Source of the DNA: Neospora caninum Liverpool
Lineage: Eukaryota; Apicomplexa; Conoidasida; Eucoccidiorida; Sarcocystidae
DNA: 64,000 nt
Assembly (NCBI RefSeq): GCF_000208865.1
Contig: NC_018392.1
Coordinates: 868,001-932,000, forward strand
Direction of reading: 5' to 3'
Shown here: positions 26,665-39,428 of the stretch, in pieces
Position numbering within the stretch: position 1 is the stretch's first letter
Layout: each line of letters starts with the position of its first letter
Translations under genes and position numbers: made by a program
The notes under the pieces: model-generated
Told to the model about the DNA's origin: nothing
Seen by the model: the letters and a program-made list of their open reading frames with translations, nothing else
Databases searched by the model: none

Positions 26665-29600
26665 CACAAGATATGTGTTACTGATGCAGCGCCGTCTGTT
26701 CGTATAGACCACAAAGGCGGTCGCCAAACAAATGGGGAGTTCTACTGGCTTCTATTGGTGCGGCCGTGGCCAACATATCGTCACCGACATGTGGCGAAAG
26801 AGTGCCGGCTCACGATTACAATCGTTAGGCGGATTGACGCCCATGCGGCTCAGTGCGCGTCATGGATTTTGTCGGCGACATGAGATTACGGGACGAACTT
26901 ATTCCGACGGCCCTTCGACGCCAAGAAGACAACGTCCATGCTTGGAAAGCTCTCTTGTCGGCGCTGTGGAGCTACCCGCCTTTTGCCAACGTCCATGCTT
27001 GGAAAGCTCTCTTGTCGGCGCTGTGGAGCTACCCGCTTATGCCAACGTCCATGCTTGGAAAGCTCTCTTGTCGGCGCTGTGGAGCTACCCGCTTATGCCA
27101 GTGTCACTAGGGACTCGTTCGTCGCTGTTAGTGTGTTTCCTGATTTGCCAAACGTGTACCAATGTGTCTGGACAGCAAGTCTGCTGAGGCATGATGCCAT
27201 ACAGTTTATCTGCGTGTTTGCATGTCAAAAAGGCTCAATATAAGCCTGGCTGGAGTTCTTAGACGTTAGATAGCCCATAGCGGGGAAACTTGCAGGCAAC
27301 CATAGCAAATCCAATGATGTCTCTGATCCCTTCAATCTCTGACTTGCAACTTCCAGCACAAAACGTGGTGTTGTTTTATCACACGGACGCGAGCTGTACA
27401 ATCCTTCATCCGGCCAGTGGAATACGCTTCATCTGCCTGTCTGGTGCAGTCTCGCATCTCTGAAGTTCTGTGGATTACGAAGCCGTATGAACTGACATCG
27501 TTCTGCCCTGGTTCCTCCACCTACACGGTGCTTTGGGACACTTGTTGGTACCTGAGATTACTGCTCTTCCAGTCATATTGCGTGTAGGCCAGTTCCCATA
27601 ATGGGCGCTCTCCTACTGTGCGAAGCGATATCTCTAGAGGAGTGTTTACAGACGGCAATATTATTCAACTCGTGAAGTGTGTGCATAGTAAAATCCACAG
27701 TTGAACTCACTCTCTAAAAACCCCCGTTAAACCTTTTGAGTAAGGGCACTGCCTGCAGGTGGCAATTACAATTATGGGACTCCCGTCACTGTAAACAAGC
27801 TAAAAAGTAGCGGATGTTCGATTTCAGACAAGAAACGAGAACGCCAATGAAGTATGGTAGACATTCAGTATATATCATTAGCATGAGGATAAAAGGCAAC
27901 TTTAAGCGCTGCCAAGAAGACAACAAACCACGATCGTAAGTGAGGTGAAGATCATGTAGTTACATGGAATATATGTAGAGTATCTCCGAACCCCCGTCTG
28001 TTCCTTTTTTTCTCTAGAGCCAGACGACCGCAGCAAATCCTCGAGTGTCTGATGATCTTGTGCCGCTCAGGGAAACACCGAGGAAGAAGCGGGTAATCGC
28101 TGAAAAACGACGCTCCCCAAGAAAAGCATTGTATCCTCTCATATGCTTGAGCTCCTTAAGAGCTGGCGAAGACCAGGCTGTAAGACTACTGGTATGTGCC
28201 GTTTAAAATACTTAGCCAAGTTACTGAACTAAAATTGAAGTGATTCTCAGAGTCATTTTCTCACCAAACTTTGAGACCCGGATCCACGCACTGTGTCGAC
28301 CGTTGTCGGTCCATGGCCTCTGTGGGTTAGCGACCCTGTAAAGATCAGCTCAGATGCGTGGAAAACCCCCCGGTGACAAATCATCCACTGGCAAGTGGAA
28401 GTAGGTTAACGTTTCTGAAGCACATGTCAGGATAAGGGGCAATAGTGGTTCCAGCTGCAAGTAAGCTGTTGCGCACGGCGCAGCGTGCTTTGCCTCCCTG
28501 TATTGGTGCAGGTGTCTCTCCGCTCGAGCAGCAGTAGCGTTCGCCCCTCTCATCTAGAACCTCCCTGCCTCGTACCCACGAGGAATATACGCGCCAGAGA
28601 TCAATTTAGCACAGAATCGCTTCTCAGTCCCTTGGGCTACTTACCACTTCCAGCACCCCGCCGGATACAATGATAAGACTAATTCTGACACCTCCTCTGA
28701 TATTGCCATGAACGTAGCGATACACCTCAGACGAGAATGCAGCTGTGGACAGGATGCAGGCTGTTGGGCCTTAGATTACTTGATGAAGGTTACCGTGCGT
28801 CTGTGACGAGTCAGAGTGTCCTCCTGCTATGTGAATGAACTCGAGTGCTGACCATGCAACGGGGTGATGCCACGATTAAGGTGGAAGTGGAGTACGAAAG
28901 AAGAGGCTCCTTAGTTGTACACATTCCGTAAATATTATGAAAACCAAACCGTATTTGAGCGGCTATGGGCAGTATTAGACCCGCTAGGTCTCTGTATCTG
29001 GTTATGGGTTCATTGTTCTTGTCGGTGGGTGAGCTATGGAGCCACGTATCTGTGAACAGCACTGCTTCATGCCGCTTCTGCTGAATCGGACACAAGGTGA
29101 GCTACACATGTGTGACTCAGCCATTGCTGAACAACGCGCTGGCCCAGACCTACAGCGAGTCTCTGTCGTTGACGCTCCCACGAGCACTGGCCTCCATTCG
29201 ACACGGTCGGATTACGCAGAGTGCTGCCACTGCAGCTCGCCCGTTACCTCGATAGTAACATTGTCGTTGAGGCAAGGTTTTTGCGACAGCGGATACGTTA
29301 GGCAGGTTGTGGCAAATTGGATGTCGGAGGCCTCCAGTTCGCCACCGCCCCGCGGACCGAAAGTGATTGCACGTACAGAACCAGGTCAGATTCGCTTCTG
29401 CAGAGGCACAGCGCAACAACGTCGTGCTTGGCGTTTGTCCACAGATTCACTGGAGCATCCGCCTCAGGTACTCCACCGCAACTGTTCAATTGGCAGTGTC
29501 CTGCACTGCCGGGCGGTCTAAGCAACGGCTTCTACAGTGTGGTCGTCACCACATGACTACGTCACCGACTCTCAGCTAGATATCCTTTCTGTGCCAGACA

Positions 29601-29779
29601 TGTTTTTCTTTCCAGTGCTGTATGTTTGCCAAGCATGAGTGAAACCTGCTGATTTCTGAGCGTTATGTTTTTGTCTGCTGTTAAGCGGTTCGTTCTGAGC
29701 TGAAAGCTGAGTTGCAAAAGATCAAGCACAAAATGGTCGGGCTTTTATCCTGTTCCACAAGAAAGGAGCGAAGGAGCCG
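26665..29779. other. No gene seen (3' flank of the Ser-rich gene)
   Basis: Apart from a 56-bp tandem triplicate, nothing could be recognised. Frames of 60-160 codons around 29036-29580 overlap one another in several frames and lack convincing features. Just before the gap, a pyrimidine-rich acceptor near 29685 is followed by a short open stretch with the pattern SELKAELQKIKHKM, which could be the start of a coiled-coil exon cut by the gap. Very tentative. Confidence 0.4.
26931..27099. repeat. Tandem triplicate of a 56-bp unit
   Basis: Three consecutive copies at 26931-26987 (57 bp), 26988-27043 and 27044-27099 (56 bp each). Copies two and three appear identical; copy one differs only near its end. 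The unit is not a multiple of three, so each copy is read in a different frame, which argues against coding. It begins about 270 bp after the stop of the Ser-rich gene and could lie in its 3' untranslated region. Confidence 0.9.
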
Positions 29780-29879
29780 NNNNNNNNNNNNNNNNNNNNN
29801 NNNNNNNNNNNNNNNNNNNNNNNNNNNNNNNNNNNNNNNNNNNNNNNNNNNNNNNNNNNNNNNNNNNNNNNNNNNNNNN
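29780..29879. other. Assembly gap (100 N)
   Basis: Exactly 100 undetermined bases, the usual placeholder for a gap of unknown size. True distance between the flanks is unknown. Confidence 0.98.
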
Positions 29880-30445
29880 ACTTGCAGGGTACGGTTTGGG
29901 GAACCTTTTGTGGCAAACGTCCTGGGCTGTATTTCGGGCAGGGGCATGTGCAAAATTTGGGAATTGGGTAGAGTTGCAGCAAAAAGCACCCACGTTGGGC
30001 CCCTTTTAAATCCCCAGGGGCCTTTTTTTGCGAATTTTTTTTTTGCGGGGGCTGGACGGGTCAATACAACTCCTGTGTTGGGGCCAAGCTATTTGGTTAC
30101 CCTGTCCGTTATGCCAAGACAAAACAGGTGAACCCAGGGGGATTTTTTTGTCCGAATGGGTGGGGGTTCCTTTTCAAGACCCCCCCGGGAAAATCCCCAA
30201 TCCCAAGAACTCAAAACGCTTTTTTAACGCACTTGTTTTTCCCCGAAACCCCCGGGGTGGCCAGGGACGCCCCGAAAAATTCCTGCCTTTTTGCAAGCCT
30301 TTCCACAATCACCCCCCCCCTTTTTTTTGCCGTTCCCCTTCCTTGTTTCCCCCTTTTGTTTCCCGCTTAAAAAAAGCCTTCCCCCTTAAAAAAAGGTTTT
30401 TTTGGGGTTTACCCTCCCCCCCCCCCCCCCCCCCCCCCCCGTACT
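29880..30445. other. Low-quality sequence next to the gap
   Basis: The bases right of the gap differ sharply from the rest of the window. They contain dozens of A, C, G and T homopolymers of 5-9 bases, doubled letters everywhere, and a run of about 25 C at 30416-30440. This is the signature of a poor read end extended into a gap. Open frames crossing it should not be trusted. Confidence 0.8.
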
Positions 30446-30940
30446 TCGCTTCCGTGGATGCTGAAAAACCTTGGACGCAGTACGTTTCCTGTCACACTGC
30501 GCGTTGCTAGCCGATTGCACGCTTTTGTCGGAAAGAGAAAGACATCAACTGTTCCTGTTAGCGACGTCTTCAAATGAACAAAACACTCGGCTTTCTCCAG
30601 AAAACCAAAAGAAGCAACGACCTCTGCTGCGAGAGACGTTCTAGACAACGACCGCTGATTCCGACGGCTGTGTCTCGAGATATCGAGTGTGTCTCCTAGG
30701 CAGCACGCAAACCTCCCTGCCAGTATCTGCGCGCATTCACGCACAACTCGACTCTCGCGCCTTGGTCTTCACGGTCCCTGCGGCGGTCGCCACCCGCACA
30801 GGCGAAAACCCCCCAGAACCCTGTATGCATATGCATCTATTTACATACAACAACGCTTATGTGCAAAGGTACGCAAATACAGATACATACGCGGGCCAAC
30901 GGAAGCACGGTGTGCACGTAGAGAGCTCGTCGACAGGTAT
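30446..30940. other. 3' flank of the phosphate transporter gene
   Basis: No independent gene is visible. The segment lies downstream of the minus-strand transporter stop codon at 30941 and probably includes its 3' untranslated region. Confidence 0.4.
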
Positions 30941-33894
30941 CTACTGGGAAACCATGCGCGGTGAATAGGCGGCGAAGGAGAAGAGCGCGGCGGTCACCAG
31001 GGCTGAACAAGAAGAGAAGGCAGACACCGGGAAGACAAAAAGTCCACTTTGCACGGAAAGACACACGCTCGTGGGTGCGGAGACGCAACCGCGTTTCGGA
31101 CACCTGTCGACGCTTTACACATTTCTGTGGACACATATAAACTGTGAAGGAAAGAGAAACTGTGAAGAAAAGACAACGCGAGGTCCTAGAACACGCCGAT
31201 ACGCGAAGCGCCTTGCAGAACTCCCGCCGACAGAAACGACCGCCTCCACGCGTGGGAAATTACGCAGAGACCATCCGTTCCCGGAACTCGGGGGTGGGCA
31301 CGTTCCAGGGCAACTTTCGTTTTTGCATGCGTTTCCACTCTCTTCGTGAAACCAATGCAAAAAGAATGCGGTCCGACGGCGTTTTCCGTTCCGAGACACC
31401 TCCTGCGCGCCAGGTCTCTGGCAAAAAAACCCGTTTCCGCTCGCCTGCCGCCGCAGGTAGCCCGCTCTGCTGCGGAGTGCGACTCCAGAAAGGCAAACCG
31501 TTGCGTAACACACTAGAATGCGCAAGCCCTATCGCTTGCAACTCACCAGAGAAGGCGATCGTGACGATCCAGGACACGAAGACTCCGCCAAACAGCTTCC
31601 AGTTGACCGAGGCTGTGTTGACAAACGGACACCTCGCAGATCGCTTCGAGCCCTCGGCCTCGTCGCACGCCGGCCCGTCGCCTGTCTCCGCCGACCGGGG
31701 GTTTCTGGGCTCCATAAGGCCCACGCCGACCGTGCTGCCGACGGCGCAGTGAGTCGTCGACAGCGGGACGCCGACTGCGCTAAATATCAAGACGGTCTGA
31801 AACGCACACGCGCAGGAGACAGAAAGCGCATAGGGAGAAGAAGACGAGGCACCTGAAAGAGCTGCCGGTCAGATCGGCTGCCTCTTCCCACCCTTTGTCG
31901 CCGCAAGGAGTGGGCAGCACGCGCGGAAAAGGATCTGCCGCGCGGGGGGGCGTCCTTCGACGCATGCAAAGCGCCAGGGTTCTCGTCCCCGGTGTGAGCA
32001 CAGGCCTGCTACGTGCGTGCAGACCTGTTTCTTTCTTTCCTCGAGGCCAAGAAGCCAGGGCGTCGCCTTACCCATGCTGCTCCCAGCTCCATGGAGAAGC
32101 CTCGCGCGGGGGTGATTTTGACCAGCTTCACTCCAACCGTTTTGATGACTCGGTAGCCGAGGAGCGCGAGACCCAGCGACATGCTCAGACCACCAAAGAG
32201 AAGAATGTACCACGGCGAACCGATTTCGCTGTCTGCGACGCCGGTTTGGTACACGGTCAGAATCGCAGCGAAGGGCCCGATCGCGTTCGCTGTGTCATTC
32301 GCGCTGTGGGCGATGCACCCCATGCATGCAGAGACCACTTGACACGCCGAGAAAAACAACTCCGTTTCGGTGTCAAACACCTCGGCGCCAGTCTGCAGCT
32401 GCGCAACCAGCTCGTCTTCGGTGCTCCCCTAGCGAAAAGGGAAAAAGACGCAAAGGGGAGAGACAGATCAGAGGAAGCCTGGGTCAGGGCAGAGATCCCA
32501 CGGCACGCAGCGAAAGGCAAAAAGTACCCGAGACGGTTCCCCTGGAGATGGGAGCGGCCCGACGAAGCCGCCGCAGGGACGAGACGCACACGCCTCAAAA
32601 ACGCATGGGTCACCTCTGGAGCCCTGAGATCGCACGCACGGCCCCGCACAAGCACTCTCTGAGAGGCGGAAACGGCGCAAAGGCGGCCGAGGCACAGGCG
32701 AAGGGATCGAGCGGCCGCCGATCCGGAACGGCGCTTGCCCCGAGCCGCACACCTCTCTCCGTGGCAGTCGACGCCTGAACCCCCGACGCTCGCTAAGTCG
32801 CCCTCATTCCTGGCGAGCGCCCACGAAGCTTGTGGACGCACGGGCGCATGCAACTGGCAGCTGGAAAACGTCACGCACCCTCTTCTTGAGTTCTCACCTC
32901 TGCGTGGATATCTTTAAACCACGGCATGTTTCGCCACGCCGCTCGCAGCTTTCCTTTCCAGGTCTTGGGGGGCTCCTCTTCGTCTCCGAGTTCCGACGTG
33001 ACGGACGCGCCAATTTCCGCTCCTGGAATGAACAACAGGCCGTTGTCGTCATGAGTCAGTGTGGGCGCGAAGAAAGACTCTTCGTGACCGTCTCGCGCCT
33101 CGTGCGGCGGAACCTTCAGCGTTATGCGAGAGTCGCCTTCGACGCGCTTGCCCCCAGAGACTCCCTCGTCGTCCTGCTCCGTCTCTGGGCTCTGCGCTGC
33201 GACGATCACGAACTGCGAGAGACTGTCAGCCTCGCCCTCGCCTTTGGGGTCACGCGGCGCGCGCTCCGCGCCCTTCGCCGGGCCAGCGGGCCCGTCGCCG
33301 CCCGGCCGCCGCCTGTGCAAAGGCCCGTCGGGCGTGTCTGCGTCCGTGTCGCTGAGCAGTTCCCGCTGCGGCAACGCGTGCGCGGCCGTGGAGAAAAAGA
33401 CGCGAGGGAGACACGGAGACATGTGCGCCGGAGACGCGCAGGCGCGCGGCGACTCCGGCGACGAAGCTCGGAAAAACGGGGAAGGCGACGCAGACGCCGG
33501 GGAAAGCGAGAGCGAGTCCGAAGCCGCCCGCTGGTAACGCGGGACGGACTGGATAGCGCGAGGAGCAGAGACGGGAGAGAACTGGAGAAGCGACGAAGAT
33601 GACAAAAGCGGGGGAGCGGTGTGCTCAGGCGAATTCTGGAAAAAAGCGTGGGCGTCCTGCTGAGCCAGAGCCCGAGAAAAATTCAGCAAACTGCGCTCGG
33701 GAAGTGGAGAACCTGCCTCGTCACATGTCTCGCGCTGCACCAAGAAAACAAACGCACACCGAAATGCAAGCATGCACAACTGCCTTCTCGCAGTCCACAC
33801 CTTCTTCTACACATACACATATGCTTTTCGATGCATATGCACAGTGTATATTCCACATACCAACGAAGAAACACATGGACAAAATACAGACGTA

Positions 33895-33926
<32 letters not shown>

Positions 33927-36245
33927 GGGGAAGAAGAGCAGGACGTGCACGCAAGTGACATCGGTAAGGCGTGGACGGCCTGCGGCATGCTGCTGTTTTT
34001 CTGCGGGGAAAAAAGGTAACGCCTCCGCACCCCCTGCTCCGTATTTTTAGTGTCCCTTTCTTCTCATTTACCTTTGCGTCACCGCGAAGCGGATGCCGAA
34101 TCTCGTGCAGTTCCGTTCCATTCGAAGCGAGCCCACTGCGAGCGCCGTCGGCCGTGTGTACGCTGTCGGCTCGGGTGTCCATACACTCCTCGAACGGGAG
34201 GTCGTGCGGCGAGGTCGGCGCGTGGCGCGGGTCCATGGACCGCTGAGTTTGGTCCAGTTCTGAAGGCCGCTGCCTGTCGTCGCGTTCGACCTGGCTCTTC
34301 GCCTCGTCGGGTTTGGAAGCGAAGGAGCGCGGCGTCGCGAGGAGCCCCGCAGACCTTCCGCGACCCAGCCACGGGCGCTCCTCTCCCGCCGGCCCTGAGC
34401 CTCGGTCGTCGCAGCTCCCCTTCTTCTCTTGCTGGCGCCGGCGGTAGCTTTGCACCCGGTAGAACGCGAAGCGGTAGACTAGGCAGGAAATCACAGCGGT
34501 CAGGACGACCGAGAGACCGAGCGCAATTCCGACGGAGGGGCCAGCGTGAGCGTCTGCCCACCGCGAAATGCGGCACGGAGAAAAGCGCTCCACCTCGCCA
34601 GACGGCATCATCTGAGGACAGAGAGTCGCACGCAAGTGGGAAAAAGGTGAGGAACAGAGAAAGAGGGAAACGGGACGGCGAGAGAAAAACGGCCAGGGAC
34701 GAGACCAGCGAGCGAGTACATCCCGCAGAGGCGCGGAGCGTCGGAGACAAGCAGGACGCCGAACGCTTTCTCACCTGCTCGCAACTGGTGTCGATTTCAA
34801 AGAAGTTTTTGAAGACGAGAAAGACCGAGAAGGTGAGCGTGATCAGCCAAATGAAGATCCAGAGGAAGCGCTTGGCGCGCCGGAGCGGCTGGCGGCTTCG
34901 AAGAATCAGGCGGCGCATGCAGACGAAAATGGAGGCGCCGACGACGCTCGCCGCGAGAGGCGCGGCAATCCACGACCCGACAATGAAGGCCACCTGACTC
35001 CACTTGACTGCGCTGACATTGCCGGACGCCAAGCCGAAGCCGAGGAGCGCTCCAATGATGGAGTGCGTCGTCGACACAGGCAAGCCCAAGTGGTTCGCGA
35101 GGAAGAGCCACAGCCCGGCGCCAATCAACGCGCAGAGCATCCCCGTCATCAGGATCGAAGGCGTCTCTCGAAAAACCTCAAAATCTGAAAACGCACGTCA
35201 CACGCGAAACGAACAAGACACAGAAAAAGGTGAGACCTCGACACCACACCTCACCAAGAACCCCGCGCACAGATGCAAACATATACATTTATAAACATAT
35301 ATATATATATATATATATATGTATGAATATATGTATGAATATATGTATGAATATATGTATGAATATATGTACGATAACTGTGTATACTTTTTGCGTCTGG
35401 CGCCGATATGATTTTCCCTGAGGGGTTGCAAACAGAGGTAAGAGAATGGGAAGGAGAACGGGGGGGGACGGAAGGGCCACCGCGAGGCCAGAGCTCTGGT
35501 AGGTATATTTGATGTCTCTGAGTCCGCGCACACAGGTAGGTATTTTGGGGGGGGTTCCGACGCGCACACATGCGCCAATTGCTTCCCCTCTGCGTCTCCG
35601 CGAGGCACTTCCCGGAGAAATCCAGAGAAAAACCAAATCCATGTGTGAATCGAAGCATCAGATCTGCCGAAATCAGGAGAGGCCGAAAACGACGCCTCGT
35701 TTGGGTGGCGAGTGCCCGCGCAAAAAATCGCAAGTTCCTCGAATGCGCGCAAGGGTTCCGAGCGTACTGTCCTCTAGGCGCGCGCGGCCGGGGCGTGAAA
35801 GTTCCAAACCAGCAGGTTGTGAGATGCATCCCAGGGTACGCGTGATAGCCGCGTAGCGCGTTCTGGATGCTTGAGGGTGCATGCAGGAGTTTGGAGTGAC
35901 CCGGGCACTGCGACTGGAACGCTCACGCGAGCCGTGTTTCTCACCGATGATTTTGGAGCGAATGCTGTCTGTGACGGCGCCGCCGAGGAGAGTGGCGCCA
36001 ACTGTCTCCAAGACCGCAGACATGGCGATCGCCGCCCAGAGGGGGATGGCCCGCGAGCCGACAGAGCTGCTGAAGGTGTTTGCCACGTCGTTCGCGCCGA
36101 TCGCAAAGGCAGTGAGGAAACAGGTGATGCCTGCGACAGCCACGATCCACGTGAAGTCGGAAGGCGTTCCCGCGAGCGAGGCCGGAGACGCCTGGGCGAG
36201 GGACTCCAGCGCCGAGGCGGCAGCGTTCGGCGCCGCCGCTGCCAT
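30941..36245 (-). CDS. PiT: PiT-family phosphate transporter (complete, 918 aa, 7 exons)
   Basis: Cation-coupled inorganic phosphate symporter of the PiT (SLC20/PHO4) family, a multi-span membrane protein. Exons 5' to 3': 36245-35945, 35184-34775, 34611-34072, 33734-32898, 32428-32072, 31796-31547, 31002-30941; every phase matches and the sum is 919 codons with the stop. Both halves of the family's inverted repeat are present: GANDVANTFSSSVGS near residue 50 and HSANDTANAIGPF near residue 730. Each half is followed by its LPVSTTHSIIG or VPLSTTHCAVGS partner motif. Exon 3 starts with a membrane segment ending in an Arg-rich stretch; from there to about residue 715 runs a hydrophilic Ser/Pro/Glu-rich loop of roughly 420 residues, much longer than in bacterial members. 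The C-terminus is a short hydrophobic exon ending AAYSPRMVSQ. The start ATG has A at -3 and G at +4. The coccidian PiT of Toxoplasma has been reported to act in phosphate uptake and ion/osmotic balance; the same role here is inference from family. Confidence 0.95.
33892..33926. repeat. (TA)n microsatellite in transporter intron 3
   Basis: TA dinucleotide tract inside the intron between exons 3 and 4 of the phosphate transporter. Confidence 0.85.
35297..35372. repeat. (TA)n plus 12-bp minisatellite in transporter intron 1
   Basis: A TA tract is followed by about four copies of a 12-bp unit (atatatgtatga). Both lie in intron 1 of the phosphate transporter. Confidence 0.85.
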
Positions 36246-36515
36246 CTTCGCGACTCACGAAAACGGCGAGAAAAAGGCGAGGAGAACGAAACCGACAGAA
36301 GATAAACAGGGAAAGACGAAGGAAGAGTTAGAAAACCTGGAGACACGCGCACCTACACGCATAAGGCGTCTTTACGGGGAAAAACCCTCAGATACATGCA
36401 CGAAACTTTAGGCGCAGATGCGTCTACGTACAGCCCCAGAAATGTATATAAATCAAATCGTAGCTCTCTTCATAGCTCTCCGTATGGATGCATCTCCATA
36501 TATGCCTGCATACAA

Positions 36516-36536
36516 ATATATATATTTATAAATATA

Positions 36537-36569
<33 letters not shown>
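36516..36569. repeat. AT-rich microsatellite
   Basis: A tract of TA repeats with short interruptions, about 270 bp upstream of the transporter start codon. Confidence 0.8.
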
Positions 36570-39358
36570 CGTAGAGTGCGCGTTTGTACAGGGACGAAAA
36601 AAGTTTTCGTTCCAGACTAACACTGTGCACGCAACAGAGTCTCTGACGTTATTCCCATTTCGTTTTCTCCGCGACGCGAAACAAAACGATAACAAGAGAT
36701 TGATCCACTAAGGTGACGCGACCTGTGAAGATAACGGAAGTCGGGACAGAGTGGTAATGCCCAGTGACTACAGCACTCTGGAGACGAAACAATTCGGTGA
36801 CCAAGGAGCGGGAGACAGAGACAAGGAGGGGTGCCGTTTGCGCAGAGGGGAAGGCAGCCCCGTCATGCTGGATGAAGGAAAACGGGACGAGCGAAAACAA
36901 TCGAATCACTCGCCGCGTGTAGCTGCCTCATACAGTTCGTCGTACCACCGGGGCTCGGGATCGGCGGACGGTTTCGCGCCGCGAAGCGGGGGAAGTCGGA
37001 AGGGGAAAAGTGAGGAAACAAAAGAATGAAATGAACAAGCCCAAGCACAAGGCAAACAAGAGGCGAAACGCGGGACCCGGAAGACGAAAGGGACGGAGAC
37101 AGCGGACGGGGAATCAAGACGGGAGAGGGCCACGTGGGGTGTCTCTACAGCCAGAGTTGCGCTGTCGCCAACGGGGGGGAACAACTCGGCGACAACTCAC
37201 GCTTTCTCAAAAGATGCGTAAAGAAAAGAAAGGAGCCAAGAAAACAAAACGAACCGTCCTCGTGCTGCAGGAGCGGAGCAGGGTGCGTCGCGGTGGCGGC
37301 GGAAAACGATTGAATGGACGGCGCGAAAACCCGCACTGCGTCCTCGGGATTTAGAGAAACGAGCTGCGTTCCAGATGGAACACTGTAGAGGAGGGACCAA
37401 TCTCAAAGGCTGCGGCGAACAGCCGTCGTGTGTTTTCTCGATCGATCCCGTTCCACGGCGCGCCCGACCTTCCTTCGGTCTAGGCGTCTGGGCGCTTTGC
37501 AGTCACGTCTCCAGGGTGCCCGTGTGCAATTGCGATTGTACCTGCTGTGCCTCGTTGGCGGGATGACGCCAAGAATGATTTCTGCCACGTATCGTCGAGC
37601 TTTTCTGCTTGCTGCCTCTCCGCAGTCTCTCTCCCTTTGTGCCAGTCTCGGGGTCGCGAAACGAGCGCTAATTTGGCGACGGGCGACGGCAGGTAATGGA
37701 GCGGAAGTTCGTGGAAAAAGGCGGCAAATTACGCACTGAAGACACTGGAGCGATCCACCTCTGCCGATCTTTTAGCGAGGAACCAAAAGAGAGAGAGGAA
37801 ACCGACTGAGGGCTGCCATCGCATTGGGGGGAAAACAGCGGGGATAAAAGACGGGAAACGATTTGACGCCGGCGAAGCCTGGCGACTCCACGATATGCGC
37901 GAGACCCGCTGTCTCCCTGTTCGCCAGCGACAGACAGGAAACCAAACTTGCGCAGAAAAAAGAAGCAACAATGTGATTCTGTTTCGATTCCCTAGAGAAC
38001 TGCGCAATTGCGAGCCCGCTGCTACGCAGTCGAGCACCCCACCCCGCCGTTTGCGCATGCGCGCATTCTCAACAGAAAAACGAAACCGTCCTCTGCGCAG
38101 CTCCCCGGGCTGCGAGAGGACTCGTGCACTCTTTCTTCGCGAGTGAGACCGCTAGCCGATCGCCGTTTTACCCCTGCGACAGGAGCGAAGAACGTCTACA
38201 ATCGGACTGCGCTTCCACCCTCACAAGAGGGAAGTGACTGGTCAAGCAACGAATCCGAGCTCGAGTGTCCAAGACAACCTGCAGCCTCGTTTCTACCAGC
38301 CTCGCTCGCACTGCATGCCGACCTCGAGAACGTACGCGTATAGAGTCCCCTGGGGGTTGTGGCGGTTGCCTGCACGCGGAAAGAAAGAAACGTTGAAAAG
38401 TGCCGACCCGACAAGACACGTTGCCGTACCACTTACACAAACTCCCCTGAAAAGTTGAGCGCGCCAGTTTCCACCGGGACTGCCGGCCGTCCTGCTGCCT
38501 GCTTCCCCAGCGCTGCTGGCGTTGGCGACTTTCCCGAAGAACTTAGGTGTGCCTTTTTCTCTAGGATGCTGCGCCGTACCCGCCATGCCTGTCCTCGTCT
38601 TGACATGCCCTAATGGAACATGCTTCCTGAAAATGCGTAGCGTTCTTTCCGTCGTGTGCGATACTCCAGTGTGACGGAATCGGAAGTTCTCAGGCGTCTC
38701 ACTTTTCGGGCGGCTCCAGCTGGTTTCGAAAACTGACAGTCCACTCTTTTTGCCCTCCAGCTGTCTCTTGAACTCTATCCTCGTCGAGTCTGCTTGCATA
38801 AGGCACACTTTCTCTCCCCTTTTCGTGTTTTTGCGTCCGTTTCGTGCGTGCGGGCGGTGACTGGATCGCGGGACAAACCCGAACGGTGGAAAACGCACTC
38901 GACATGCGGTGGATGGTTTCTAATTGCACAGAAGACCGCGTGGAAACGGAGCTCGGCGGCTTGCCCCGGTCCCCCTCTCTTTTTGTGTCGTCAGCTTTTC
39001 ATCGCGTGAGGACAGCCAGTCTTCTCTGCTGTCGCCCCGAGACTTGCTACTACAGCGCACGCACTTGTGTGGCGAGGAGTCTCGCGAACGCCTCGTTCGG
39101 CAAACCCGATCGTCTTCTGCTTCTGAGTTCCCGTTTCCCTGGAGCGCGCAGGGGATTCAAGTTAAGAGGACGGAGCACCTCGTTCATACGGGCAATGCAT
39201 TCATTTCTGTTTTTACAGAGGCTTCCCTGTATAGATAAGGATATCTGCGCGCACCGCTCTGGGTGTCTAGGTCGGTCTCGGCGCATGTAAGTGTACAGAC
39301 GCAGCAGCAGTATCTTCAATTCTGAGTTTCGGTTTCGATTCGCATGTCTGTCTTAGTC

Positions 39359-39365
39359 TCAGTTT
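39359..39365 (+). promoter_or_regulatory. Candidate initiator element (TCAGTTT)
   Basis: TCAGTTT matches the initiator-like motif reported at Toxoplasma transcription starts. It lies 76 bp upstream of the ATG of the coiled-coil gene and is followed by a pyrimidine-rich leader, so it is a reasonable transcription start. The match is short and unproven here. Confidence 0.35.
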
Positions 39366-39422
39366 CCTTTTCCCGTCTTTCCGCCTCTGCCGTTCTTCCA
39401 CAATTTCGGCGCTTTTTCCGGG

Positions 39423-39428
39423 CGTCTC
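39423..39428 (-). promoter_or_regulatory. GAGACG-type hexamer next to a start codon
   Basis: CGTCTC, the reverse complement of the GAGACG promoter motif described for Toxoplasma, sits 7 bases before the ATG at 39435. The hexamer is common by chance in this GC-rich DNA. Confidence 0.2.

Noticed and set aside
29700..30510. Frames running through the N gap and the poly-C stretch
   Set aside because: They depend on undetermined bases and on visibly corrupted sequence.
36906..37184. Minus-strand frame ending in PEPRWYDELYEAATRGE
   Set aside because: The last 17 residues look protein-like, but there is no ATG, no acceptor AG in the long pyrimidine tract before it, and no partner exon. The transporter start at 36245 already has a good initiation context.
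38293..38898. 201-codon minus-strand frame in the divergent intergenic region
   Set aside because: Basic, irregular composition, no motif and no support from splice sites; likely chance in GC-rich DNA.
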